Below are positions 23,349-30,595 of a stretch of DNA of 40,995 nt, piece after piece (within the stretch, counting starts at the first letter, position 1; every line of letters starts with the position of its first letter). The notes under the pieces were generated by a model, which had not been told where the DNA came from, ran no database searches, and worked only from the letters and a program-made list of their open reading frames with translations. The position numbers were made by a program, and so were the translations under genes. Source of the DNA: an uncultured Alistipes sp. GTDB taxonomy: Bacteria > Bacteroidota > Bacteroidia > Bacteroidales > Rikenellaceae. Location: positions 1 through 40,995 of the forward strand of contig CAJUIE010000002.1 of assembly GCA_910586375.1 (NCBI GenBank), given 5' to 3'.

Positions 23349-24458
23349 ATGTACCGCCGAATAATAAAACCCCTGCTCTTCTCGCTCCGCATCGAACGAG
23401 CGCATCGTCTGGTCCTGATTGCACTGCGCGTCATAGGGACAATACCCGGCGGTCGTTGGCTCCTCGACAAATGCTACTCCGTATACCATCCGGCCCTCGA
23501 ACGTGAAGTCTTCGGTCTGAGGTTCCGCAATCCTGTGGGTCTGGCGGCCGGCTTTGACCGTAATGCCGAAGCCTTCCGCGAACTCTCAGCCTTGGGATTC
23601 GGATTCGTCGAGGTGGGAACCCTCACCCCCCAGCCCCAGCACGGGAATCCGCGCCCCCGTATCTTCCGGCTCCCCAAAGACCGGGCAATCATCCAGCGCA
23701 TGGGAGTTCCTAACCGGGGACTGGCAACGGCCCTCCGGCACCTGCGACGCCCCCATGAAGGGATAATCGTAGGCTGCAACATCGGGCACAATGCCGCAAC
23801 CGCCCCGGACGAGGCTCCCGGCGACTATCTGAAACTCTTCCGCAACCTCTACCAATACGTCGACTATTTTACGGTCGACATCTGCTGCGACAACGCCTGC
23901 CACGAGGACCACAGCCAGCTTCGGGAACAGATTCTGCGCATTCTCACCCCGCTTTTCGATTTCCGTCGCGGGCAGAACCACTATCGCCCCGTGATGCTCA
24001 AGATTTCACCCGACATGTCCAACGATGAGATCGACCGCATCACCGACATCCTGATCGAAACACCGCTCGACGGTATTGTCGCAATCAACGGCACCCACCA
24101 CCGCGAAAAGCTCCGTACAAACCGAGCCAGCCTCGACAAAATCGGAGCCGGCCGGCTGAGCGGCGCGCCCCTCCTGACCCGGACGGTGGAGATCATCCGC
24201 CGCATCCACATCCGCTCGGGCGGCACCTACCCCATCATCGGAGTGGGCGGAGCAATGAGCCCCGCCGATGTCCGGGCAATGCTCGATGCCGGAGCCGACC
24301 TGGTACAACTCTACACCGGATTCGTCTACGAAGGTCCCCGCATCGTCCGTGAGGTCTGCCGGGCTCTGATTGCCGATGCCATCCGCCAGAAACAGACCGA
24401 ATCCAACGTTCAGACTACTGACACCGCCCCTGCTTCTGCCACAAAATCCCGCTCTTAA
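23349..24458 (+). CDS. pyrD: Dihydroorotate dehydrogenase (class 2-like)
   Basis: Fourth step of pyrimidine synthesis: oxidation of dihydroorotate to orotate with FMN, in class 2 enzymes passing electrons to quinone at the membrane. The 369-residue protein has the class 2 N-terminal helical extension (about residues 1-45), FRNPVGLAAGFDRNAE, GFVEVGTLTPQPQHGNP, VMLKISPDM, GRLSGAPL, IIGVGGAMS and LYTGFVYEGP. One oddity: the catalytic loop, normally N-x-S-S-P-N, reads VDICCDNACHED, with Cys where class 2 enzymes have the base Ser and no Pro. The last 20 residues (QTESNVQTTDTAPASATKS) look added. The lectin-like cassette 2 follows, in the same frame after the stop. Confidence 0.88.
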   Translation: MYRRIIKPLLFSLRIERAHRLVLIALRVIGTIPGGRWLLDKCYSVYHPALEREVFGLRFRNPVGLAAGFDRNAEAFRELSALGFGFVEVGTLTPQPQHGNPRPRIFRLPKDRAIIQRMGVPNRGLATALRHLRRPHEGIIVGCNIGHNAATAPDEAPGDYLKLFRNLYQYVDYFTVDICCDNACHEDHSQLREQILRILTPLFDFRRGQNHYRPVMLKISPDMSNDEIDRITDILIETPLDGIVAINGTHHREKLRTNRASLDKIGAGRLSGAPLLTRTVEIIRRIHIRSGGTYPIIGVGGAMSPADVRAMLDAGADLVQLYTGFVYEGPRIVREVCRALIADAIRQKQTESNVQTTDTAPASATKSRS

Positions 24459-24473
24459 AAGTCTCCGTCGACC

Positions 24474-24665
24474 GCTTCGGGTTGCCGCGACGGCAGTTCC
24501 GGCGTTCCGTACAATATAAGCTCGAGCGGTTGCGCCTGGAGCAGTTCGACTGTCTCGGCGTCGAGTGTGGGCGGGTCGCTCTTGGTCTTCAGCAGTTCCA
24601 GCGTAAACCCTGAGAACTTCAGTGGCCGTGCGAGCGGTTTCCCCGTTCGCTGCGTGCAGGAATAA
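24474..24665 (+). pseudogene. Orphan FISUMP/C-type-lectin 3' cassette, copy 2
   Basis: Encodes 63 residues of a FISUMP-type C-terminus without any start: ASGCRDGSSG, then CAWSSS, VNPE and ASGFPVRCVQE before TAA at 24663-24665. Aligned with copy 1, 22 codons differ at position 1 or 2, and 20 of these keep the same third base (13 end in C), while the surrounding codons (GCC TGG AGC AGT TCG; GGT TTC CCC GTT CGC TGC) are identical. That is the pattern left by adenine-directed mutagenesis of AAC/AAT-rich templates. It begins 15 bases after the pyrD stop in the same frame, and a GAGA-G9 tract follows the TAA. It is presumably not translated on its own. Confidence 0.75.
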
Positions 24666-24683
24666 GAGAGGGGGGGGGCAAAC

Positions 24684-24732
24684 GAGGAGCAACCGCAGCC
24701 CTTGCCGAGACCAAGAAAAGTGGCGCCAGGAA
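24684..24732. repeat. Degenerate promoter-repeat relative, copy E
   Basis: GAGGAGCAAC, then CCTTGCCGAG, then AAAAGTGGCGCC match the stretch at 26984-27033 (GAGAGCA, CTTTGCCGAG, CAAAGTGGCGCC), which is a reverse-oriented relative of the promoter repeat. It is too decayed to act as a promoter. No gene is seen between 24666 and 24859. Confidence 0.5.
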
Positions 24733-24859
24733 AAGAGAGCAGAACCCTTAACGATATACAGCGTCTTCGCTCCGCTCAAAATGGAGAAAGAATGTCCGGA
24801 ACAACAAAAAAACGCAACGATTTTTAATTTTTCCTTGCAAACCCACAACCCAGCTACTC

Positions 24860-26104
24860 ATGGAAGCCACAATCATCACCATCGGCGACGAAATACTCAT
24901 CGGACAGATCGTCGACACCAACTCGGTCTCCATTGCCCGCCACCTCGAGACGGCAGGCATTGTCGTTCGCGAAAAGATTGCTATCGGTGACAACGCCCGG
25001 CAGATCGTCTCGACGCTTGAACGTGCGCTGCACTCCTCACATGTTGTCATCCTCACCGGCGGGCTGGGCCCCACCAAGGACGACATCACCAAGAAAACCC
25101 TCGCCGGATTCTTCGGCGGAGGGATGCGCTGCGACGAGCGGGTCGCCGACCATGTGCGGCGGATGCTCGAAAGCCGTGGCATCCCTTTTAATGACTTAAA
25201 CCGTTCGCAGGCTGAGGTTCCGGAGAATTGCTCCGTGTTGTTCAACACATACGGAACAGCCCCGGGCATGTGGTTCGAACGCGACGGCCACATCATCGTA
25301 TCGCTGCCCGGTGTGCCCTACGAAATGGAGCACCTCATGCAAGACGAAGTGATGCCGCGGCTTAAGGCGCGCTTCACCCTCAAGCAGATCATCCACCGCA
25401 CGATGATCACCTCCGGATTGGCCGAATCGATGCTCGCCGAAACGATTGCCGGGTGGGAAAACGCCTTGCCCTCCTACCTCAAGCTGGCCTACCTGCCCAA
25501 TCCGGGCGCCGTGCGGCTGCGCCTCTCGGCCTACGAGGTTGAGGGAGAGAGCGTCTCACAAGAGATCGAACAACAATTCGAAACATTGCGCACGATCATC
25601 CCCCATTACGTCATCGGCTATGAGACTGCCTCGGTGCAGGAGCTGATCCACAATACACTGCTCGAACGCAACCTGAGCCTCGCTACAGCCGAAAGCTGCA
25701 CGGGCGGTACCATCGCATCCCGATTTACGGCCCTGCCCGGAGCCTCGGCCTACTTCCGCTGCGGTGTAGTAGCTTACAGCAACCAGGCCAAGGCTGAAGT
25801 GCTGGGTGTCGACCCCGCCGCCATCCGTCGATTCGGTGCCGTGAGCGAAGAGGTTGCCCGCCAAATGGCCGAAGGAGCCCGCCGCATTGCTGGCTCGGAT
25901 TACGCCATAGCGACCACAGGTATAGCAGGGCCCACGGGCGGCACGGACGAAAAACCCGTCGGCACGGTCTGGATCGCCGTAGCAACGCCCGAACATACCG
26001 TGGCCGTGGTGAAGCAGTGCGGTTCCGACCGAGGGCAGGTCATCGACCGTGCCTCATCAATGGCCATTTCCCTGCTGCGGGAAGAGTTGCTCAAAAGAGA
26101 ATAA
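24860..26104 (+). CDS. cinA: CinA family protein
   Basis: A 414-residue two-domain protein. The N-terminal part (residues about 1-170) is a MoaB/MogA-like domain (ITIGDEILIGQIVDTNS, ILTGGLGPTKDDITKK). The C-terminal part (about 255-410) is the CinA amidase domain (ATAESCTGGTIASRFTALPGAS, VVAYSNQAKAEVLGV, TTGIAGPTGGTDEKPVGTVWIA), which in studied homologues deamidates nicotinamide mononucleotide; the N-terminal domain has ADP-ribose pyrophosphatase activity in some. It thus likely works in pyridine nucleotide recycling. Both domains look intact. It is encoded alone, upstream of the ribosomal protein operon. Confidence 0.93.
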   Translation: MEATIITIGDEILIGQIVDTNSVSIARHLETAGIVVREKIAIGDNARQIVSTLERALHSSHVVILTGGLGPTKDDITKKTLAGFFGGGMRCDERVADHVRRMLESRGIPFNDLNRSQAEVPENCSVLFNTYGTAPGMWFERDGHIIVSLPGVPYEMEHLMQDEVMPRLKARFTLKQIIHRTMITSGLAESMLAETIAGWENALPSYLKLAYLPNPGAVRLRLSAYEVEGESVSQEIEQQFETLRTIIPHYVIGYETASVQELIHNTLLERNLSLATAESCTGGTIASRFTALPGASAYFRCGVVAYSNQAKAEVLGVDPAAIRRFGAVSEEVARQMAEGARRIAGSDYAIATTGIAGPTGGTDEKPVGTVWIAVATPEHTVAVVKQCGSDRGQVIDRASSMAISLLREELLKRE

Positions 26105-26145
26105 TTTCCTGCGGGCCCCTGTTTACAAATAATTAACCCCGGCTT

Positions 26146-26176
26146 TTTGCCGTTTATGGAAAAAGTCGTATATTTG
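26146..26176 (+). promoter_or_regulatory. Promoter of rpmB-rpmG-DUF4295
   Basis: TTTG at 26146-26149, 19-bp spacer, TATATTTG at 26169-26176, 43 bases before the rpmB ATG. A strong match to the Bacteroidetes consensus, as expected for ribosomal protein genes. Confidence 0.82.
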
Positions 26177-26219
26177 CATCCCGTTTTATGCGGAAACAAA
26201 CCAATTAACCAAACGACAA

Positions 26220-26453
26220 ATGAAAGTTTGCGAAATCACAGGCAAGGTAGCGGTCGTGGGCAACAACGTCTCCCACTCGCACCACAAGACCAAACGCAAA
26301 TTCAGTCCCAATCTGAAAACCAAGCGTTTCTGGTCGGAGCAGGAAGGTCGCTGGATCACCCTCAAAGTGACAGCCGCCGGTATGAAAACCATCAACAAGA
26401 AGGGCCTGGCAGTCGCCTTGCGCGAGGCCGCAGCACCCCAAAAAGTTTACTAA
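26220..26453 (+). CDS. rpmB: 50S ribosomal protein L28
   Basis: A 77-residue basic protein of the large ribosomal subunit. It starts MKVCEITGKVAVVGNNVSHS, followed by the conserved KTKRKFSPNLKTKRFW, and ends in the typical GMKTINKKG segment. Length is normal for Bacteroidetes L28. It is first in an operon with L33 (15-base gap) and a DUF4295 gene (12-base gap). Confidence 0.97.
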   Translation: MKVCEITGKVAVVGNNVSHSHHKTKRKFSPNLKTKRFWSEQEGRWITLKVTAAGMKTINKKGLAVALREAAAPQKVY

Positions 26454-26468
26454 AAATTTCTCGTCCAC

Positions 26469-26651
26469 ATGGCAAAGAAAGGCAATCGGGTGCAGGTCAT
26501 CCTCGAATGCACCGAACAGAAGGAGAGCGGCGTTGCGGGAATGTCCCGTTACATCACCACCAAGAACAAGAAGAACACCCCCGACCGTCTGGAGCGCAAG
26601 AAGTACAACCCTTTCCTCAAGCGCGTCACCGTTCACCGTGAAATCAAATAG
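26469..26651 (+). CDS. rpmG: 50S ribosomal protein L33
   Basis: A 60-residue basic protein of the large ribosomal subunit near the E site. MAKKGNRVQVILECTE, SRYITTKNKKNTPDRLERKK and YNPFLKR are diagnostic. Only one cysteine is present, so this is a zinc-free form. It lies between rpmB and the DUF4295 gene. Confidence 0.97.
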   Translation: MAKKGNRVQVILECTEQKESGVAGMSRYITTKNKKNTPDRLERKKYNPFLKRVTVHREIK

Positions 26652-26663
26652 TTATAGAGCACC

Positions 26664-26822
26664 ATGGCAAAGAAAGTAGTCGCAACACTGAAAACCGGCA
26701 CGGGTAAGCAGTTCACCAAGTGCATCAAGATGGTCAAGTCGGAGAAGACGGGAGCCTATATGTTCAAGGAAGGCATCATCCCCAACGACCAGGTAAAGGA
26801 TTTCTTCGAAGAGAAGAAATAA
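26664..26822 (+). CDS. DUF4295 small basic protein
   Basis: A 52-residue lysine-rich protein, MAKKVVATLKTGTGKQFTKC followed by IKMVKSEKTGAYMFKEGIIP and the end DFFEEKK. It matches DUF4295, a Bacteroidetes-specific family encoded directly after rpmB and rpmG, and is therefore probably ribosome-associated (inference from context). In related genomes ftsY and rimO usually follow at once; here about 1.3 kb intervenes. Two hairpins follow the stop. Confidence 0.93.
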   Translation: MAKKVVATLKTGTGKQFTKCIKMVKSEKTGAYMFKEGIIPNDQVKDFFEEKK

Positions 26823-26852
26823 GTATTTTAAGAGTTTTTTTCTCTTAAATAC
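26823..26852 (+). other. AT-rich hairpin after DUF4295
   Basis: GTATTTTAAGAG (26823-26834) pairs with CTCTTAAATAC (26842-26852), one bulged T, around a loop of seven T. It sits immediately before the terminator and may stabilise the mRNA end. Confidence 0.6.
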
Positions 26853-26880
26853 AAAGGGCATCCGCAAGGGTGCCCTTTGT
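26852..26880 (+). terminator. Terminator of the rpmB operon
   Basis: CAAAGGGCA (26852-26860) and TGCCCTTTG (26871-26879) form a perfect 9-bp stem with a 10-base loop. The T run is short, so efficiency is uncertain. Confidence 0.75.
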
Positions 26881-26893
26881 GTATCTCCGCCCC

Positions 26894-26970
26894 GCTTCGG
26901 GTTCCCGCACCAGCTTTTCCGGCGACCTGAACGTTGTGGGCGCAAACGGTTTCCCCGTTCGCTGCGTGCA
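26894..26970 (+). pseudogene. Orphan FISUMP/C-type-lectin cassette, copy 3, internally deleted
   Basis: Codons 1-19 align with the start of copies 1 and 2 (ASGSRTSFSGDLNVVGANG) and then jump straight to the common end (GFPVRCVQ). The junction is at an AACGGT hexamer, which would be repeated in an AAC-rich ancestral sequence, so recombination between the two AACGGT sites is the simplest explanation for the deletion of about 40 codons. Codon 7 is TTT against GAT and AGT, codon 13 GTT against GAT and AAT, and codon 17 AAC against GTC and AGC, continuing the third-base-conserved pattern. After GTGCA a repeat-like insertion (26971-27051) separates the cassette from its GGATAAGAGAG9 end. Confidence 0.7.
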
Positions 26971-27051
26971 ACTTTGCGTAAGCCGAGAGCAGAGGCCGTT
27001 TACGGACTTTGCCGAGGCGCGACAAAGTGGCGCCTCCAATGGGGGCGTCAT
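26971..27051 (-). repeat. Degenerate promoter repeat (copy D) inserted in cassette 3
   Basis: Read on the minus strand it contains CGCCTCGGCAAA, a variable centre and GCTCTCGGCTTA, the framework of the promoter repeats at 3127, 27994 and 30480. It interrupts the segment that in cassettes 1 and 2 runs uninterrupted from GTGCA into GGAATAAGAGAG. The -7 element is degenerate. This position implies that the element, or a larger unit carrying it, moved after the cassette arose. Confidence 0.6.
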
Positions 27052-27076
27052 GGATAAGAGAGGGGGGGGGTAGACG

Positions 27077-27931
27077 TCAGAATCGCCGGACAGCCCGTAC
27101 AAGAAACTTATCGCTCTTGGGCACGTCATTCTCATAGGGAGGTTCGATGCCTGTATGGGTGGTCATAGCGCTTTTTTCGTTGCGTTCGGTCGAGGAAAAA
27201 TAGTAAACCATACGATCCATGCGTTCGCCGCCGTGTCCCCTGAGCGCATCATTAAAAAGATTGCGCGCCTGACGGTTATAAGACAAACGGGTTCCTCCGT
27301 TATAATTGTGACCTATGACCAACAATTCGTCAATGGCGGGCAGATACCATCCCTCCCCCTTGTCACGACACCACTTGAATGCCGGAAAGTCATCCCACGA
27401 CAGACCGTTTTCGGCGATATAGCGAGCCACTTGCTCCATGTTGACACGTCCATCAGCGGGATCGACAGCCCCCACTGCCCGCCGGTCAGGCCTCCGGAAG
27501 AGGCTCCAGGGCAGATAGATTTCGTCAAGCGAAAGGATCAACCCATGCGTCCCCTCATCCGTAAGCAAGCAGACGATGCCTTTCACATCGCCCTGTTCGT
27601 AATAATCGCCTATTTTCCAGCGCCGGAGCACCAAATCCTCGGGCACAGCAGAAGCCGGCATCTCAGACACTGCGCCCCCCTCATCCGCCGGTCGGCCGAA
27701 ACGCTCCACGTCCCCATTGACATAGCGGATATAGTCGATTTCGACCACCGGCAGCACATAGGTCGGACCGCCGGGGTTAGAGAAACGTTTATAACGGACA
27801 ACATCGGGTGCGACCTCCATCACCCGGGCCTCGATCTGTGAAGCATCGCGTTTGACAATCAGGTCTTGCGCAACGGCAGACCAAGCGCAGCCCCAGGCCG
27901 CAGCAAGGAGCAGAAGTCTCTTTTTCATCAT
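27077..27931 (-). CDS. Secreted DUF1566/FISUMP-like (C-type-lectin fold) protein
   Basis: A 284-residue exported protein. It starts with a signal peptide (cleavage near AVAQD, residue 21), then a beta-rich Bacteroidetes N-terminal domain (DLIVKRDASQIEARVMEVAP, YVLPVVEIDYIRYVNGD). The C-terminal half (residues about 150-284) is DUF1566-like, with GWYLPAIDELLVIGHNYNGG, YYFSSTE and the end KFLVRAVRRF, a fold related to C-type lectins. Function is unknown; relatives are surface or periplasmic. Its C-terminus has no obvious tie to the variable cassettes, though its 3' end lies 7 bases from the GAGA-G9 tract of cassette 3. It interrupts the rpmB-ftsY cluster on the opposite strand. Confidence 0.8.
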   Translation of the reverse strand: MMKKRLLLLAAAWGCAWSAVAQDLIVKRDASQIEARVMEVAPDVVRYKRFSNPGGPTYVLPVVEIDYIRYVNGDVERFGRPADEGGAVSEMPASAVPEDLVLRRWKIGDYYEQGDVKGIVCLLTDEGTHGLILSLDEIYLPWSLFRRPDRRAVGAVDPADGRVNMEQVARYIAENGLSWDDFPAFKWCRDKGEGWYLPAIDELLVIGHNYNGGTRLSYNRQARNLFNDALRGHGGERMDRMVYYFSSTERNEKSAMTTHTGIEPPYENDVPKSDKFLVRAVRRF

Positions 27932-27952
27932 AGCGGATCATTCGATATACAA

Positions 27953-27960
27953 CAAAGATA
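27953..27960 (-). promoter_or_regulatory. -7 element TATCTTTG of the DUF1566 gene
   Basis: TATCTTTG on the minus strand, 21 bases upstream of the ATG at 27931. No convincing -33 element. Confidence 0.6.
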
Positions 27961-27993
27961 ACGTTTTTTTCCGAATTTTCTTATTATTTTTTG

Positions 27994-28135
27994 TTACGCC
28001 TTAGATACTGCGCCTCGGTCCTGTAAATAAATTTGCATGGCTCTCGGCTTAATCGTACTTTGGCTTGCGCCTTAGATACTCCGCCTCGGCAAATGCAAAT
28101 AAATTTGCTTTGCTCTCGGCTTAATCGTATCTTTG
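27994..28135 (+). repeat. Promoter-bearing repeat, tandem copies B1 and B2
   Basis: Two head-to-tail copies (about 27994-28063 and 28067-28135) of GCCTTAGATACT, CGCCTCGG, an AAATAAATTTGC core and CTCTCGGCTTAATCGTA. B2 ends in a full promoter: TTTG at 28104-28107, 20 bp, TATCTTTG at 28128-28135. B1 has the same design with a weakened -7 (TACTTTGG). The ftsY ATG lies 25 bases after B2, so the repeat probably supplies its promoter. The remaining part of 27932-28160 is AT-rich without a gene. Confidence 0.82.
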
Positions 28136-28160
28136 CCCTGCTTAACAAGAAACGGAGATA

Positions 28161-29171
28161 ATGGCTCTTTTCGATATTTTCAGAAAAAAACACGAAGCAA
28201 CTACCCCGGCATCCTCCGACCCAGAAGCCGGGCAGAAGCGCCAGCAAGAGCTGAATGCCGGACTGGCAAAGACCAAAACGGGGCTCTTCTCGAAGCTCTC
28301 ACGTGCCGTGGCTGGACGCTCGACCGTTGACGCCGAAGTGCTGGACGACTTAGAAGAGGTGCTCGTAACCTCGGACGTAGGCGTCGAAACAACCGTCAAA
28401 ATCATCGCTCGTATCGAAGAGCGCGTGGCGCGCGACAAGTACATGAACGCCTCGGAGTTGCAGTCGATCCTGCGTGAAGAGATCGCCGCACTGCTGGAGG
28501 AGGCCCACGGCTCGGAGGCCGGTTTCGGGCTCGACGCACACCCGGGTGAGCCCTACGTAGTAATGGTCGTGGGGGTCAATGGCGTAGGTAAGACCACCAC
28601 GATCGGCAAACTCGCAGCCCAGCTCACCCGCATGGGCCGCAAGGTATGGATCGGCGCTGCCGATACGTTTCGTGCCGCCGCCATCGACCAGCTCGAGGTC
28701 TGGGCCGAGCGGGCGGGAGCTACGCTTATCCGCCAGCAGATGGGCTCCGACCCCGCCTCGGTGGCCTACGACACGCTCGCCTCGGCCAAAGCCAATGGTG
28801 CCGACGTGGTATTGATCGACACAGCAGGACGTCTGCACAACAAAGTCGGCCTGATGAACGAACTCACGAAAATCCGTAACGTTATGGCCAAAGTCATCCC
28901 CTCAGCACCACACGAGGTAATGCTCGTGCTCGACGGCTCGACAGGGCAAAATGCGTTCGAACAAGCCCGGCAGTTCACCGAAGCCACGCAGGTCTCGTCG
29001 CTGGCTATCACCAAGCTCGACGGCACGGCCAAGGGCGGCGTAGTGCTGGGCATCAGCGACCGTTTCCGCGTACCGGTGCGCTACATCGGAATCGGCGAGG
29101 GAATCGACGACCTGCGCATCTTCGATCGCCGGGAGTTCGTAAACGCGCTGTTCGGAGATGAAAAAAATTAA
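28161..29171 (+). CDS. ftsY: Signal recognition particle receptor FtsY
   Basis: The SRP receptor GTPase, which docks ribosome-nascent chain complexes at the Sec translocon. The 336-residue protein has a short A region (about residues 1-40), the N domain (about 41-125) and the G domain: P-loop GVNGVGKTT at 138-146, DTFRAAA, DTAGRLHN, TKLDGTAKGG and GIGEGIDDL. It lacks the long acidic A domain of E. coli, as is common in Bacteroidetes. The rimO start overlaps its end by 14 bp. Confidence 0.96.
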   Translation: MALFDIFRKKHEATTPASSDPEAGQKRQQELNAGLAKTKTGLFSKLSRAVAGRSTVDAEVLDDLEEVLVTSDVGVETTVKIIARIEERVARDKYMNASELQSILREEIAALLEEAHGSEAGFGLDAHPGEPYVVMVVGVNGVGKTTTIGKLAAQLTRMGRKVWIGAADTFRAAAIDQLEVWAERAGATLIRQQMGSDPASVAYDTLASAKANGADVVLIDTAGRLHNKVGLMNELTKIRNVMAKVIPSAPHEVMLVLDGSTGQNAFEQARQFTEATQVSSLAITKLDGTAKGGVVLGISDRFRVPVRYIGIGEGIDDLRIFDRREFVNALFGDEKN

Positions 29172-30456
29172 CGTCATCACCCTCGGCTGCTCGAAAAATA
29201 CGGTCGACAGCGAGCACCTTATGGCACGGCTGGCCGCTGCGGGCTATAACGTAGTCTTCGACAGCGACCGCACCGATGCCAAGACCATCGTCATCAATAC
29301 CTGCGGTTTCATCGGCGACGCCAAACAGGAGTCCATCGACCTGATATTGCGGGCTGCCGAAGCAAAAAAAGCCGGACGTATCGAACGTTTGTTCGTCATC
29401 GGCTGCCTCTCCGAGCGCTATGCCGACGAGCTGCGCACCGAGATTCCCGAGGTCGACGACTACTTCGGTGCCCGCACATGGGACGGCATCATCCAGGCTT
29501 TAGGCGCCGCAGAAGACGAGGAGCTCGCCACGACCCGCAGGCTCACGACCCCGAAACACTACGCTTACCTCAAGATTTCGGAGGGTTGCAACTGGAAGTG
29601 TGGCTACTGCGCCATTCCGCTCATCCGCGGCCCCCACGTCTCGGTGCCGATGGAGGTACTCGAAGAGGAGGCCCGCAAGCTCGCGGCACAGGGCGTGCGC
29701 GAATTGATCGTCATCGCTCAGGACACTACCTACTACGGCATCGACCTCTACGGCCGGCGAATGCTATCCGAGCTGCTGCGCCGGCTCTGCCGCATTGAGG
29801 GTATCGAGTGGATTCGTCTCCACTACGCTTACCCAGCGGGTTTTCCCGACGACGTAATCGAGACGATGGCCACAGAGCCGAAGATCTGCAAATACCTCGA
29901 TATTCCGTTCCAGCACATTGCCGACAAGCAACTCTCAGCCATGCTGCGCCGCCACACCAAGGCCGAGGCGCTGACGTTGATCGATAAGCTGCGACGGACA
30001 ATTCCCGATCTGGCACTTCGCACGACGCTATTAGTGGGCTATCCGGGCGAGAGCGACGCCGACTTCGCCGAATTAGAAGCCTTCGTGCGCACGGTGCGCT
30101 TCGAGCGATTAGGGGTCTTCGCCTACTCCGAGGAGGAGGGCACCCATTCGGCACTCCGGCTCCGCGACGACGTACCCGAAGAGGTGAAGCAGGAGCGTGT
30201 AGAGCGAATCATGGCCCTGCAACGCGAAATATCGCTCGAAAACAACCACCGCCGAGTGGGCCGCAACGAGCGGGTGATCGTCGACACACGTCAGGGCGAC
30301 TACTACGTCGGCCGCACGCAATACGACTCCCCGGAGGTGGATCAGGAGATTCTGATCCCGACGACGGAAGGGCGGCTGCAACGCGGTCGTTTCTACCACA
30401 TAAGGATCGTTGCGGCCGCAGAGTATGATCTTTACGGCGAAGTAGTGCAGCAATAA
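29158..30456 (+). CDS. rimO: Ribosomal protein S12 methylthiotransferase RimO
   Basis: A radical SAM enzyme that adds a methylthio group to an aspartate of ribosomal protein S12. The N-terminal UPF0004 domain holds three cluster cysteines, Cys11, Cys49 and Cys83; the radical SAM cluster is Cys144, Cys148 and Cys151 in GCNWKCGYC. A TRAM domain forms the C-terminal 65 residues. The 432-residue length and the early Cys pattern (LGCSKNTVDSE) fit RimO rather than MiaB. It overlaps ftsY by 14 bp. Confidence 0.95.
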   Translation: MKKINVITLGCSKNTVDSEHLMARLAAAGYNVVFDSDRTDAKTIVINTCGFIGDAKQESIDLILRAAEAKKAGRIERLFVIGCLSERYADELRTEIPEVDDYFGARTWDGIIQALGAAEDEELATTRRLTTPKHYAYLKISEGCNWKCGYCAIPLIRGPHVSVPMEVLEEEARKLAAQGVRELIVIAQDTTYYGIDLYGRRMLSELLRRLCRIEGIEWIRLHYAYPAGFPDDVIETMATEPKICKYLDIPFQHIADKQLSAMLRRHTKAEALTLIDKLRRTIPDLALRTTLLVGYPGESDADFAELEAFVRTVRFERLGVFAYSEEEGTHSALRLRDDVPEEVKQERVERIMALQREISLENNHRRVGRNERVIVDTRQGDYYVGRTQYDSPEVDQEILIPTTEGRLQRGRFYHIRIVAAAEYDLYGEVVQQ

Positions 30457-30479
30457 AATTTGCGTATTACCGTTCTTTT

Positions 30480-30562
30480 TCGTACCTTTGACTTTGTCTT
30501 GGATACCCCGCTCCGCAAAATGCGACTAAACTTGCTTTTGCTTTCGATTAGTCGTATCTTTG
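30480..30562 (+). repeat. Promoter-bearing repeat, copy C
   Basis: Same framework as copies A and B with more divergence (TCGTACCTTTGACTTTGTCT, then ATACCCCGCTCCGCAAAA, then CTAAACTTGC). It ends in TTG (30532-30534), 20 bp, TATCTTTG (30555-30562). The coiled-coil gene before zapA starts 34 bases downstream. Confidence 0.78.
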
Positions 30563-30595
30563 AAAGGGAAACGGAAATTCTTAACCGCAAGTCCT

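Noticed and set aside
26870..27073. A 67-codon frame spanning cassette 3 and the inserted repeat
   Set aside because: It starts inside the rpmB operon terminator and joins a truncated lectin end to repeat sequence, so it is treated as a remnant, not a gene.
27077..27931. DUF1566 gene as an active DGR target
   Set aside because: Its C-terminus does not share the cassette sequence or the GFPVRCVQE end, and no reverse transcriptase or template repeat is in the window.
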